Below, in pieces: positions 1 through 8,670 of a stretch of 64,000 nucleotides of DNA. The position numbers were made by a program, and so were the translations under genes. The notes under the pieces were generated by a model. That model was not told the origin of the DNA and ran no database searches. It was given only the letters and a program-made list of their open reading frames with translations. The stretch comes from Eubacterium callanderi (lineage in GTDB: Bacteria; Bacillota; Clostridia; Eubacteriales; Eubacteriaceae). Every line of letters starts with the position of its first letter. The stretch's first letter is position 1. The stretch lies in the NCBI RefSeq assembly GCF_900142645.1, contig NZ_FRBP01000013.1, positions 62,001 through 126,000 on the forward strand, written 5' to 3'.

Positions 1-2
1 AT

Positions 3-248
3 CCGGCAACTTTGCAAACCCCCGAAGAAGAAGCAAAATTTGCAGCGGTTTTACGTGCGTCAGGAGATTTAAAATGCTGGCATTCACAGTATAATGTCTT
101 ATCGAATGAAACGTTGCGGGATGCCCAGAAGCACCCTGAGAATTATGCAGACCTTATGGTGCGAGTCGCTGGTTACAGCGCGTTATTTACAACTTTAAAC
201 AGTGAACTTCAGGAAGACATCATTGCGCGTACACAATTTGAGTTATAG
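3..248 (+). CDS. Glycyl radical enzyme, C-terminal end (partial)
   Basis: This is the last 81 codons of a pyruvate-formate-lyase-like glycyl radical enzyme; the rest lies before the window. The motif VRVAGYSALF carries the glycine that becomes the stable radical (GGT codon at 171-173), followed by the usual tail QEDIIARTQ. The family abstracts hydrogen from its substrate through a cysteine thiyl radical, and that cysteine and the substrate pocket are off the window. The activating enzyme starts 8 bases after the stop, so the two are an operon. The subfamily (choline lyase, diol dehydratase, isethionate lyase, hydroxyproline dehydratase and others) cannot be decided from the tail. Nearby BCCT and URO-D genes only hint at a quaternary amine substrate. 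Confidence 0.93.
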   Translation, partial: PATLQTPEEEAKFAAVLRASGDLKCWHSQYNVLSNETLRDAQKHPENYADLMVRVAGYSALFTTLNSELQEDIIARTQFEL

Positions 249-255
249 GTTTATT

Positions 256-1143
256 ATGAAAACAAAAATTTTTAATTTACAGCGATACTCGGTTCATGAC
301 GGACCGGGTATCCGCACAGTTGTTTTTTTAAAAGGGTGCCCTCTGCGCTGCCGCTGGTGCTGCAATCCAGAATCTCAAAAAAGCGAAACCGAGTTGTTTT
401 TTGAAAAAAATAAATGTATTGGCTGCCGGTCTTGCGAAAAGGCTTGCACAGAGGGCTTAATGCTGGAAAATAGAAGAAATCATTTTCTATTGTGTGCAAA
501 ATGCCGACAAAAATTATGTGTTGAACGTTGTCCTTCAGGAGCACTGACTTTGATGGGGGAAGATAATACGGTAGAAGAAATTTTTGAAATAATAAAAAGA
601 GATCAGGCTTTCTATCAACATTCCGGTGGAGGCGTTACAGTTAGTGGCGGTGAGGCTCTTTTAGAACCTGCTTTTGTGAATGAGCTGTTTGGGCATTGTA
701 CGCAGGCAGAAATACATACAGCCGTAGAAACCTGCTTATGCATTCCATGGAAAAATATAGCGGCCACTATGGATAAAACCAATCTTTTTATCTGTGATTA
801 TAAGCACTGGGATAAAAATATTTTCAGGAGATGGACTGGGGGAGATTTGGCGCAAATTACAGAAAACTTAAAAAAGCTAAGACAAAATGGTCAGGAAATA
901 CTGGTGCGTGTTCCAATAATTCCCGGTTTTAACGCATTCAAAAAAGATATTCATAAAATATGTGAGAAACTGGTAGAATTAGATATCACAGAGGTATCCT
1001 TATTACCATACCATAAATTGGGGAAGGTAAAATATGAAGGTTTGGGAATCGCTTATCCAATGGGGGATGCACCGCTTTTGCCCCAGTCTGAGATAGAGAT
1101 ATTCAACGAAATTCCAGGAACGTTTGGAATCAAAAGAATATAG
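256..1143 (+). CDS. Glycyl radical enzyme activating enzyme (radical SAM)
   Basis: A 295-residue radical SAM protein that would cleave S-adenosylmethionine and install the glycyl radical on the enzyme ending at 248. The radical SAM cluster motif C28-x3-C32-x2-C35 lies in KGCPLRCRWCCNP. A ferredoxin-like insert follows (CIGCRSCEKAC near residue 55 and CAKCRQKLCVERCP near 85), as in PflD/CutD/HypE-type activases with extra 4Fe-4S clusters. SGGGVTVSGGEALLEP is the SAM-binding GGE region. The ATG at 256 is preferred over an upstream in-frame codon at 202, because the latter overlaps the upstream gene and lies before the conserved N-terminus. A strong hairpin and T-run follow at 1220-1278. Confidence 0.95.
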   Translation: MKTKIFNLQRYSVHDGPGIRTVVFLKGCPLRCRWCCNPESQKSETELFFEKNKCIGCRSCEKACTEGLMLENRRNHFLLCAKCRQKLCVERCPSGALTLMGEDNTVEEIFEIIKRDQAFYQHSGGGVTVSGGEALLEPAFVNELFGHCTQAEIHTAVETCLCIPWKNIAATMDKTNLFICDYKHWDKNIFRRWTGGDLAQITENLKKLRQNGQEILVRVPIIPGFNAFKKDIHKICEKLVELDITEVSLLPYHKLGKVKYEGLGIAYPMGDAPLLPQSEIEIFNEIPGTFGIKRI

Positions 1144-1219
1144 TTCGGGGGATGTAATCAGAGCCATTATGATGAGAACTATAAAATAATAAAGATTACC
1201 ATTAATGTATGAGTGACAG

Positions 1220-1278
1220 ACAGCTTTAAAAGCAGTGCCCGGGTTTTTCTTGAGCACTGTAATATAAGCTGTTTTTTA
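1220..1278 (+). terminator. Nested-stem terminator after the activase
   Basis: The outer arms ACAGCTT (1220-1226) and AAGCTGT (1266-1272) enclose an inner stem CAGTGC/GCACTG and are followed by a T-rich run. It lies between convergent genes and would end the glycyl-radical operon. Confidence 0.7.
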
Positions 1279-2724
1279 TTTAATATTTTGTTGTATAATA
1301 CGGTATGAAATCATGAGGTATTCTTTCGTATAAGGATTGTCTAAATCATAATGAAGAAGTGATTTTATTTTTTGCATTCGATAGATTAAGGTGTTTCTAT
1401 GAATAAAAAGACTTGAGGCAGTTTTTTGCAGGTTGCAATTGTTGCGTATATAAGAGATTAACGTCAATAAAAAATCTGTATTGTTTTCATTGTCATATCT
1501 CATTAGCTCAATAGAATCAGGATGGCACATGGAAATATTGGCAGGCAGATCGTTATGTCCGATAATCAGATTTACGGCATGATCATAAAAAGAGAAAAAA
1601 GTAGTGTCGTGTCTTGTTTCTATTCCGTAGTTTATTGTGGAGACCGCTTGAATATAGTAATCGAATAAAAGAAAAAAGCCGTTAAATTTATTGCTAACAC
1701 CACAAAATAATTTTTCAGTTTGAGCAATTTGTGATAAGCTTATGGAAATGTCTTTATTTAGAAGTGTTTGGTTTAAAATTAATATAATTTTGTCAGAAAA
1801 TTCAATACATAAAATTTTATTGTTAAACTGTTTTTCTAAAATTATTTTTATATTATTAATAATACCTTTTAAATTTTTCGATTCGCTATGTGTTGGAGAG
1901 AGTACGGCTACGGCGTAACAATCACATTCTTGCCAGCCCTTTAAAGATAAATAATAAGATACCAGCTTTTTATCATAAATATTGCCATTAAGAATATTAA
2001 TAATTTGCTTAGACGTTGTGTAATGGCTGAGCTCCTTTTTATGTGCTTTGTCTTTGATTTTAATCAAATCTGTCAGTTTCCTCAGCAAACAAAAGTGGCC
2101 AAAATTTAAAGTAGTTTCATATTCTAAAACTTCGAGAAATCCCGTTCGTATTCCATCCACAAAAACATCGTCGCAGTAACGGTTATATTCAAAGAAGTTT
2201 CTCTCGGTATAGTATTCTCCTGTTTTTAATATTTTTTTTACAGTATAATTATCTCGATTGCCCATATAGTAAAGCCATTCGGAAGAAAAATGACCGTTTT
2301 TTAGTAAAGCACTCCAATGCTTATCGAGTTTTGGGTCATTTAAATATTGGAGCGTGATCCCTATGATCCGATAATCGCTATCCAGATAAAACATAGGGTT
2401 GCGTAATAACGTATATGTTTCATCGATAACGCTTTGTATATCGTTATCTTCGAATAAAAAGTATACTGTTTTTTCGAACCAGTTGTAATAAATGTCAAAA
2501 GCCTTGGACACGGATTCGATACATTGTTTATCAGATAGTTCGTAAAAAGTTAATGATCCTTCCTGTGTAGTAAGACACCAATTGTTATTTAGAAACTGAA
2601 ATAGGCTCTCTTTATTCTGATAGATATCTTCTTTATTCAGATAGGGAGGAAGGCTGCTCTTAATATGCAAAAAGATTTTTTCTTTATAAAGAACATTGGC
2701 AATCATTTCAAGGTTAAGTTTCAT
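1276..2724 (-). CDS. PucR-family transcriptional regulator
   Basis: This 482-residue protein ends in the PucR C-terminal helix-turn-helix, with the block NNCNLQKTASSLFIHRNTLIYRM near residues 430-455. The middle (about 250-400) is GGDEF-like as in CdaR/PucR regulators, and the first 240 residues are unrecognised, perhaps ligand-sensing. Family members regulate purine, polyol, proline or amine catabolism. It is transcribed away from the URO-D operon across a 230-base gap that contains a 25-bp dyad, so it probably controls that operon and itself. The glycyl radical operon is on its other side and may share this control. The ligand is unknown. Confidence 0.88.
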   Translation of the reverse strand: MKLNLEMIANVLYKEKIFLHIKSSLPPYLNKEDIYQNKESLFQFLNNNWCLTTQEGSLTFYELSDKQCIESVSKAFDIYYNWFEKTVYFLFEDNDIQSVIDETYTLLRNPMFYLDSDYRIIGITLQYLNDPKLDKHWSALLKNGHFSSEWLYYMGNRDNYTVKKILKTGEYYTERNFFEYNRYCDDVFVDGIRTGFLEVLEYETTLNFGHFCLLRKLTDLIKIKDKAHKKELSHYTTSKQIINILNGNIYDKKLVSYYLSLKGWQECDCYAVAVLSPTHSESKNLKGIINNIKIILEKQFNNKILCIEFSDKIILILNQTLLNKDISISLSQIAQTEKLFCGVSNKFNGFFLLFDYYIQAVSTINYGIETRHDTTFFSFYDHAVNLIIGHNDLPANISMCHPDSIELMRYDNENNTDFLLTLISYIRNNCNLQKTASSLFIHRNTLIYRMQKIKSLLHYDLDNPYTKEYLMISYRIIQQNIK

Positions 2725-2753
2725 TCCACAACTCCTTTTGTACTGTTTTGCAC

Positions 2754-2778
2754 AAAACTATCAAAATTTGAAAGTTTT
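2754..2778. promoter_or_regulatory. 25-bp dyad in the pucR/URO-D divergent region
   Basis: Arms AAAACT-a-TCAAA and TTTGA-a-AGTTTT surround one central base; 11 of 12 positions pair. It starts 30 bases upstream of the pucR ATG. A 10-base element TTGCACAAAA overlaps its left edge (2748-2757) and recurs inverted as TTTTGTGCAA at 2877-2886, nearer the URO-D start. This is the geometry of an operator serving divergent promoters. Binding by the PucR protein is inferred. Confidence 0.55.
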
Positions 2779-2957
2779 ATTTATACTTGAATAACGTAGA
2801 TTTTCTTTTGGAAATAAACTATAATTTTTTGTATAAAAGATATATTTTATAAATTTAATGCAAATCCGGATTTTGATTTTGTGCAAGTATGCGCGAAAGA
2901 TTTTGAATAACTATAAGATATATTATTTAGTATAAAATATTTAGCGATTAAAAGTCA

Positions 2958-4130
2958 ATGACTTTTATTTACAAGGGGGTTTTTAAGATAAAAGAGCTTC
3001 AAATGGAAAGAAATAAAATGGTTATGGATATTTACGAAGGAAAGAAACCTAAGAGAGTACCAATTCATTTAAAAATCGGTATGGAAGCAGCAATGCAGTA
3101 TTGTGGGTATGATCTTAAACTGGCTCAATGGAATCCAGAATATATCTATCCTACGTTCAAGCAATTCTCTTCTATGCTTCCAAGTGATTTTTGCCCAGTT
3201 GTTTATTCATGGAGACTGCCTGCTTTATATGATTTTTTAGGTGCTAAGGCATTTATCATGGGAAGTAATGGAAATATCCAGCATCCTGAAATGCAGAGTT
3301 TGTATGCGGAAGAATATGATGATTTTATAAAGGATCCTTATAAAGTGATGGTACAAAAGTGTCTGCCGCGTTTATATACTGCATTGGATACAGCTTCAGA
3401 AAGAAGATCCTTTGTTTTTGCTAAAGCGCTGAATGTTTATCATGATACTTATTTAAAGATATTTTCTGAAATCGATAAGGTTATTGATGAACATGAATTT
3501 ATTAACATACCTGTACATGAGTGTGTTGCGCCCTTCGATGTTTTAGCGGACTTACTGCGTTCCTTTTCTGGGATTTCATTAGATATGCGGCGATGCCCTG
3601 AGAAAATTGCAGAAGCAGCATCGGCATTGGTCCCGTTGTGCATTAAAATTGCAACTGCAGACGGGTTTCCAGATAAAACAAAAGTTATGTTTCCGATACA
3701 TATGCCACCGTTTATGAGTGAGAAGCAGTTTGAAAAATTGTATTGGCCCTCCTTAAAACAGGTAATGGATGGGATAACAAAAAAAGGCTATACAATTTCA
3801 CTTTTTTTAGAAGGAGACTGTACTCGTTTTCTGGATTTTTGGAAGGAACTGCCTCCATTGACGGAGCTTACATTTGAATATGGAAATCCAGAATTTCTCA
3901 AAAAGAATTTAGGAGAAAAGTATGTTCTCAGGGGGCTCTTTCCATTGAATACAGCACGTAGCTTACGGGAAGAACAATGCATTAACGAGTTGAAAAGATT
4001 CATTGATGTTATGGCGCCTGACGGCAAGTACATTTTTGGTTTTGACAAATCGCCAATGGCTCTGGGAGATTTGAATATCAAAAATTTCAGGGCGATTTGT
4101 AATTATATTATTGAAAACACAAATTATTAA
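2958..4130 (+). CDS. URO-D-fold protein, paralogue 1
   Basis: This protein of about 390 residues has the uroporphyrinogen decarboxylase/MtaA fold signature: an N-terminal EGKKPKRVPI segment, APFDVLADLLRSFSG in the middle and a closing DVMAPDGKYIFGFDK strand. It is probably not a haem enzyme, since no other haem genes are nearby. The fold also serves corrinoid methyltransferases (MtaA, MtbA, CmuA), but their H-x-C zinc motif is not seen; the equivalent stretch reads LEGDC. It shares QHPE, YDDFIKDPY, LPRLY and KQFE--WP with the paralogue at 7264-8418. The start may instead be the ATG at 3003, which gives 375 residues; neither start has a strong ribosome binding site. A 45-codon gene follows 10 bases after the stop. 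Confidence 0.85.
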   Translation: MTFIYKGVFKIKELQMERNKMVMDIYEGKKPKRVPIHLKIGMEAAMQYCGYDLKLAQWNPEYIYPTFKQFSSMLPSDFCPVVYSWRLPALYDFLGAKAFIMGSNGNIQHPEMQSLYAEEYDDFIKDPYKVMVQKCLPRLYTALDTASERRSFVFAKALNVYHDTYLKIFSEIDKVIDEHEFINIPVHECVAPFDVLADLLRSFSGISLDMRRCPEKIAEAASALVPLCIKIATADGFPDKTKVMFPIHMPPFMSEKQFEKLYWPSLKQVMDGITKKGYTISLFLEGDCTRFLDFWKELPPLTELTFEYGNPEFLKKNLGEKYVLRGLFPLNTARSLREEQCINELKRFIDVMAPDGKYIFGFDKSPMALGDLNIKNFRAICNYIIENTNY

Positions 4131-4140
4131 GGAGATTATT

Positions 4141-4278
4141 ATGGAATTTTCTTCGGAATTTTATACGAATTATTTAGTAGAGGATGACGATATAACTGAA
4201 TTTGAGAAAGAGCAAAACAAACAGCGTCAGCAATATGAAGACATAATTCTTGAGTTCGTCTGGATGCTGTTTGGATAA
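4141..4278 (+). CDS. 45-residue acidic small protein A
   Basis: This is a short gene with an excellent AAGGAGATT ribosome site 5 bases before the ATG, 10 bases after the first URO-D gene. The product starts MEFSSEFYTNYLVEDDD, has an acidic and Gln-rich middle, and ends EFVWMLFG. It has no cysteine, no signal peptide and no known domain. A second gene of exactly the same length (8480-8617), ending LFVFGLFK, lies after the second URO-D gene. The paired position, equal length and similar tail argue that both are expressed partners of the URO-D proteins. The function is unknown. Confidence 0.72.
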   Translation: MEFSSEFYTNYLVEDDDITEFEKEQNKQRQQYEDIILEFVWMLFG

Positions 4279-4365
4279 TCCAATCGGCTTGAGTAATAAA
4301 ACGAAAGGTCTTATAGATTCACCTTAAAAGAACCTAAATATATATCAGAAGAATTGGGTGCGAAT

Positions 4366-5643
4366 ATGAAAAAAGTACAAAGGTATATTGCCGTTGCCGG
4401 GGCCGGGCTTGGTTGGCAGATGATGTTTATGGTGACCTATGCTTGTTCAAGTTTTTATGTAGCGTTTCAGGATTCTACAGGCTATTCAAACACACAAATT
4501 GGATTATTGCTGTCATTGTATGGTATCATGCAACTGATCATGTATATTCCCGGGGGTTGGCTTGCAGACAGGGTAAACACAAAAACTTTACTGGTTATCG
4601 GCTGGATGGGGACATCCTTAACCGGTTTTGGAATTGCGGTGCTTCCGAGTTTCAGCATTATGATAGCGCTGTATCTTTTGAATGCGGTATTTGCATGTGG
4701 TTTTGTTTTTAATGCAAATCAGAAAATGACACGTCTTCTTGGAACAAACGAAGAGCAGGGAAAGCTTGTTACGTTCCGGCAAATTGTGCGAAATGTTTCA
4801 ACGATACCAATTAGTGCGATGGGCATTTGGCTGATTGCAAGTATCTCCTCGGTTAGATTAAGCATGCAAATTGTTTTAATTTCTTTTTCAGCATTAAATT
4901 TACTCGGAGCATTGTTGATTTTGTTCTTTTTTAAACCAGAAATAAAGGATACAGCTAAAGAAAATCCTGTTACATTTTCCGATGTAAAAAATGTTTTGAA
5001 AATTAGAAATGTATGGTTGATTGGTGTGATTTGTTTTAGCATTTATCTGGCATCGACTTCATTAATTTATATGCAGCCCTATATGGTTGAATTCTTTGGA
5101 TTAGATGCGGCACAATCGACGACATTGGGAGTTATTTATAAAAATATTGGAATTATCGCGGCTCCGGTTTGTACTTTTTTAGGCAACCGTAATCGTGATA
5201 AAGTTTCAATAACCAAAGTGATTTCGATTGCTTGTTTTATCAGTGCTATTTGCTTTATCTGTTATATAGTTTTTCCGACCGTTCCAGAATTACTCACATT
5301 AACCATTGTTGTATTTTTACTTGCTTCTTTTTGGGTAGTCGGTGTTTGGGGAATCATGTTTATTCCCGTTTCAGAAATTGAACTACCGGTTCGCTTAACG
5401 GGAACAGCTATGGGGGTTGTGTCAATTATTACTTATATTACAGATGCGTTTTATTATTCGCTTTGTGGTGGCTGGATTGACCAGTATGGGGCAGGAGGAT
5501 ATTTTAATATCTTCTTATTAACCTGTATTTGCCTGATCATCGCTTTTTTTGCAGGACTTTTTGTGGCTAAAGACATTAAAAAGATTCGGGCAAAAAGTGA
5601 TACAGATGTACAGGATGAAGGCGAAGTACAGGTTCAATTGTAA
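4366..5643 (+). CDS. MFS transporter
   Basis: A 425-residue polytopic membrane protein of the major facilitator superfamily, with about 12 hydrophobic segments. The loop after helix 2 reads GGWLADRVNTKTLL, the MFS signature between helices 2 and 3. The ATG at 4366 is chosen over TTG at 4354 because GGGTG at 4356-4360 is spaced for the ATG. It sits between two URO-D genes and just before a BCCT carrier, so it may import the substrate or export a product. Nothing in the sequence fixes the substrate. The C-terminus is short, cytosolic and acidic. Confidence 0.9.
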   Translation: MKKVQRYIAVAGAGLGWQMMFMVTYACSSFYVAFQDSTGYSNTQIGLLLSLYGIMQLIMYIPGGWLADRVNTKTLLVIGWMGTSLTGFGIAVLPSFSIMIALYLLNAVFACGFVFNANQKMTRLLGTNEEQGKLVTFRQIVRNVSTIPISAMGIWLIASISSVRLSMQIVLISFSALNLLGALLILFFFKPEIKDTAKENPVTFSDVKNVLKIRNVWLIGVICFSIYLASTSLIYMQPYMVEFFGLDAAQSTTLGVIYKNIGIIAAPVCTFLGNRNRDKVSITKVISIACFISAICFICYIVFPTVPELLTLTIVVFLLASFWVVGVWGIMFIPVSEIELPVRLTGTAMGVVSIITYITDAFYYSLCGGWIDQYGAGGYFNIFLLTCICLIIAFFAGLFVAKDIKKIRAKSDTDVQDEGEVQVQL

Positions 5644-5695
5644 AACATAGTGATACTTGAAATTTTCTCCCCAAAATTTATAAAGAAGGTATGTT

Positions 5696-7219
5696 ATGAA
5701 AAAGATCAAAAAAAGAGTTTTTATTCCTGCGTTAGCAGTCGTTGGAGGTGCTGCGATTCTTGGGTGTATAAGAGGAGATTTGCTGTCCGGTAACTTAGAA
5801 AATTTGTTTAACATTTCTTTGGACAAACTCGGCTGGTTATATCAGATTATTACAGCAATTACCTTTGTTCTTTGCATTATTTTGAGCTTTTCAAAAAAAG
5901 GCCGGATTCGTATTGGGGGAGAAAATGCTCAAGCGCATTACAGCTTTAAATCTTGGTTTGCGATGTCATTAACTGGGGGGATTGCAGTTGGAACGATAAC
6001 CTATGGTGTGTCATTGCCAATGATTTATTTCAAAAACATCTTTGGTGAGCTCGATGGCTTTGGAGTTGCAGCCGGAAGTGAAGAAGCCGCTGTCTTTGCT
6101 TTAGGACGAATTATACATGAATGGTCGTTTTTCCCCTATTCTATCGCAGCGGTCAGTGCGCTTTGTATTGCCTATATGTGCTATAACATGAAAAAACCCC
6201 TTAGTATTTCAAGCTGTTTAATCCCTCTGTTGGGTGATAAAAAAGCCGGAAAGCTGGCGACTGTTGTTGATGTTCTGGCAGTTATTGCGCTGGTTTTAGG
6301 ACTTTCTGGCAGCTTGGGCGGTGGTATTGTACTGATCGCCTCTGGATTGAAGCTAATATATGGAATCGAGACAACCCAAACAATTTTAATTATTATTACA
6401 ATGTTATTTGCTTTTGTTTTTATTTTTTCATCGATAAGAGGAATAAAGAAAGGAGTTCGTGTATTTGCGAACATAAACACATATATTTTCTACTTGCTGC
6501 TTTTTATATTGTTTATCTGCGGGCCAACATTATTTATTCTAAATCATACAACAACAGCCTTTGGGTATTGGCTGCAAAATTTGCCTTTGTGGACATTTGA
6601 TACAGGAATTCTTGGAGGAGAAACCCTTGTTAAATGGTGGACGATTATGACATGGAACTTTTGGATTGTTTATGCACCGGTAACAGGAATCTTTCTGGCA
6701 AATATTTCTTATGGCAGAACAATTCGTGAATTTATGATCGTGAATTTTTTTATGCCATCACTATTTGCGATTATATGGTTTGGTGTGTGGGGAGGGACAG
6801 CAATCAACTGGCAGATGGAAGGTGTCGTCGATTTTGTACCTATTATTCAACAGGTTGGTCCTCTTAGTGCGCTGAGTGCTTTCTTTAACAATCTTCCATT
6901 TACGAAGGTGATGATTCCATTGATGTTTGGTCTGCTGATTTTATCATTTGCGACATCGGCAGACAGTAATATTATTGCGGTTTCCTCTTTGTGCATAAAA
7001 GATGAAGGGCTGGAAAATGAAGCACCAATTTGGGTTAAGCTAACCTGGGGTCTGCTTTGCTCAATTATTGCGTGTACGATGATATTATTTACAAAAGAAC
7101 AGGAAGGGCTGTTAGCAATTAAATATATGGGCTCGGTTGGCGGTATTATTGTTTTTGGAGTGTTTATTTTAATGGTGATTTCAACCATAAAAATATTTTT
7201 TATTGACAAAAATGATTAA
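5696..7219 (+). CDS. BCCT-family (betaine/carnitine/choline) transporter
   Basis: This 507-residue protein has about 12 membrane helices and the BCCT core: MTWNFWIVYAPVTGIFLANIS followed by YGRTIREF, and FATSADSNIIAVSSL near residue 420. Family members carry quaternary ammonium compounds such as glycine betaine, carnitine, choline and butyrobetaine, by sodium or proton symport or by substrate:product antiport. It lies 52 bases after the MFS gene and 44 before the second URO-D gene. It is the best clue that this operon handles a methylated amine. No long osmosensory C-terminal tail is present, which favours a nutritional role. Confidence 0.93.
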   Translation: MKKIKKRVFIPALAVVGGAAILGCIRGDLLSGNLENLFNISLDKLGWLYQIITAITFVLCIILSFSKKGRIRIGGENAQAHYSFKSWFAMSLTGGIAVGTITYGVSLPMIYFKNIFGELDGFGVAAGSEEAAVFALGRIIHEWSFFPYSIAAVSALCIAYMCYNMKKPLSISSCLIPLLGDKKAGKLATVVDVLAVIALVLGLSGSLGGGIVLIASGLKLIYGIETTQTILIIITMLFAFVFIFSSIRGIKKGVRVFANINTYIFYLLLFILFICGPTLFILNHTTTAFGYWLQNLPLWTFDTGILGGETLVKWWTIMTWNFWIVYAPVTGIFLANISYGRTIREFMIVNFFMPSLFAIIWFGVWGGTAINWQMEGVVDFVPIIQQVGPLSALSAFFNNLPFTKVMIPLMFGLLILSFATSADSNIIAVSSLCIKDEGLENEAPIWVKLTWGLLCSIIACTMILFTKEQEGLLAIKYMGSVGGIIVFGVFILMVISTIKIFFIDKND

Positions 7220-7263
7220 TAGAATCAGATTTAAGAGATTTTTAAAAGTTAAGGGAGATTGGT

Positions 7264-8418
7264 ATGTTAAGTAATAAAACAATTCAGGAAGAAAGAACTC
7301 AATTATTTAAAAATGTTTTTGATGGAAAAGTACCTAAACGTGTGCCGATTGATATTGATTTTTCATGGGATGCCGCCATTGAATATGCAGAACTTGATTT
7401 AAAAACGGCCCAATGGGATATGAAACAATGGCCAATATTTTATGAAAAAATGGCTCAGGAATTTCAAAATGATAAGCTGCCACTCACACGCAGCAACCGA
7501 ACTCCCCGTTTTTATCAGATTTTACAGGCAAAATCTTTTGTGATGAGTGACTCCGGATATATGCAGCATCCGGAAATTTCATGTCTAGAAGTTGATGAAT
7601 ATGATGAGTTTATAAAAGATCCCTATAACTTTATGACAGAGGTACTGCTTCCAAGATTATATCCTTCAATTCAAAACGACACAATTTTTAGTGCGTTAAA
7701 TTTTGCGAAAGCCTATAAAGCATATCATGACAGTATGCAATATATGACAGAAATAGCTGACTGCATGACGGATAAATATGGTTATGCTGTATTACCACCC
7801 GGTGCCGGAACAGAGGCTCCGTTTGATTATCTTGCAGATTTAATACGTTCATTTACAAATATAAATAAAGATATTCGCCGCTTTCCACAGAAGGTAGAAG
7901 AAGCGTGTGAAGCGCTGCTGCCGCTTACATGCAAAGCGGCTATTGGGCCTGTGCAGAATCAGTATGCCCGATGTTTCATTCCGCTTCATATGGCGCCTTT
8001 TTTAAACAAAAAGCAGTTTGAACGTTTTTGGTGGCCAACCTTCCAAAAACTTATGAAATATATTTTTGAAAATAATATGGGGGCGTGGATTTTTTGCGAA
8101 CATGACTGGTCCGATAAGCTTGATTATCTTGCAGAGTTAGAGGGCAGAGTTTATATGTGCTTTGAATACGGAGATCCTTCAAAAATCAAAAAAATAGTTG
8201 GAAAGAACCATATTGTTTCAGGGCTTTACCCCATCAGTTATCTTCAGACAAAATCAAAACAGGAATGTATCGATGAAGCAAAACGACTTTTAGATATTAT
8301 GGCCCCTGGTGGTGGGTATATTTTCAGTACAGATAAAATTATTTTCTCCCTTAAAGGCCAAATTGCAGAAAATCTTAAAGCAGTTTTAGAAACGGTTCGT
8401 GAGTATGGACAATATTAA
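7264..8418 (+). CDS. URO-D-fold protein, paralogue 2
   Basis: A 384-residue paralogue of the product of 2958-4130, sharing GK-PKRVPI, LDLKTAQW, QHPEIS, YDEFIKDPY, LLPRLYPS, APFDYLADLIRSF and DIMAPGGGYIF. The ribosome site AAGGGAGATT precedes the ATG. The region matching the methyltransferase zinc site reads FCEHDW, so a Cys and a His are present but not as H-x-C. In paralogue 1 the same place reads LEGDC. Two diverged copies in one operon suggest either a heterodimer or two consecutive steps. A second 45-codon gene follows. The reaction is not known. Confidence 0.86.
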   Translation: MLSNKTIQEERTQLFKNVFDGKVPKRVPIDIDFSWDAAIEYAELDLKTAQWDMKQWPIFYEKMAQEFQNDKLPLTRSNRTPRFYQILQAKSFVMSDSGYMQHPEISCLEVDEYDEFIKDPYNFMTEVLLPRLYPSIQNDTIFSALNFAKAYKAYHDSMQYMTEIADCMTDKYGYAVLPPGAGTEAPFDYLADLIRSFTNINKDIRRFPQKVEEACEALLPLTCKAAIGPVQNQYARCFIPLHMAPFLNKKQFERFWWPTFQKLMKYIFENNMGAWIFCEHDWSDKLDYLAELEGRVYMCFEYGDPSKIKKIVGKNHIVSGLYPISYLQTKSKQECIDEAKRLLDIMAPGGGYIFSTDKIIFSLKGQIAENLKAVLETVREYGQY

Positions 8419-8479
8419 ATTTATTATGCATACAAATTTTTGGGGCAGTTAACGGTAGAATCTGATAAAGGAGATTAAT

Positions 8480-8617
8480 ATGGATAATAAAACATATGAA
8501 TTTGATTGGGAAGCATATTTAGAAAAATTTCCAGTTCTTCAAGGTGTTGAAGCGGCTGAGATATTAAAGGAAGATGAAAAAAATATGTTTTTGTTTGTTT
8601 TTGGTCTGTTTAAGTAA
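8480..8617 (+). CDS. 45-residue acidic small protein B
   Basis: The ATG follows AAAGGAGATTAAT, a near-perfect ribosome site, 61 bases after the second URO-D stop. The 45-residue product starts MDNKTYEFDWEAYLEKF and ends FLFVFGLFK. Like small protein A (4141-4278) it has 45 residues, an aromatic-acidic start with a YL dipeptide near residue 12-14, a charged middle and an FV-x-x-LF tail before the stop. No known domain was recognised. Confidence 0.7.
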   Translation: MDNKTYEFDWEAYLEKFPVLQGVEAAEILKEDEKNMFLFVFGLFK

Positions 8618-8631
8618 AAATTATAAACTAA

Positions 8632-8670
8632 GAAGGCTGTCTCGAAAATTAGGTTAAGAAGGCAGCCTTC
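8632..8670 (+). terminator. Possible terminator hairpin after the URO-D operon
   Basis: GAAGGCTG (8632-8639) pairs with CAGCCTTC (8663-8670) across a 23-base loop. The sequence after it is AT-rich but has no clean T-run, so the call is weak. Confidence 0.4.

Noticed and set aside
4141-4278. Small protein A considered as the precursor of a modified peptide (RiPP).
   Set aside because: There is no Cys-rich or Gly-rich core, no leader-binding domain and no peptide-modifying enzyme nearby; the only radical SAM protein is a glycyl-radical activase.
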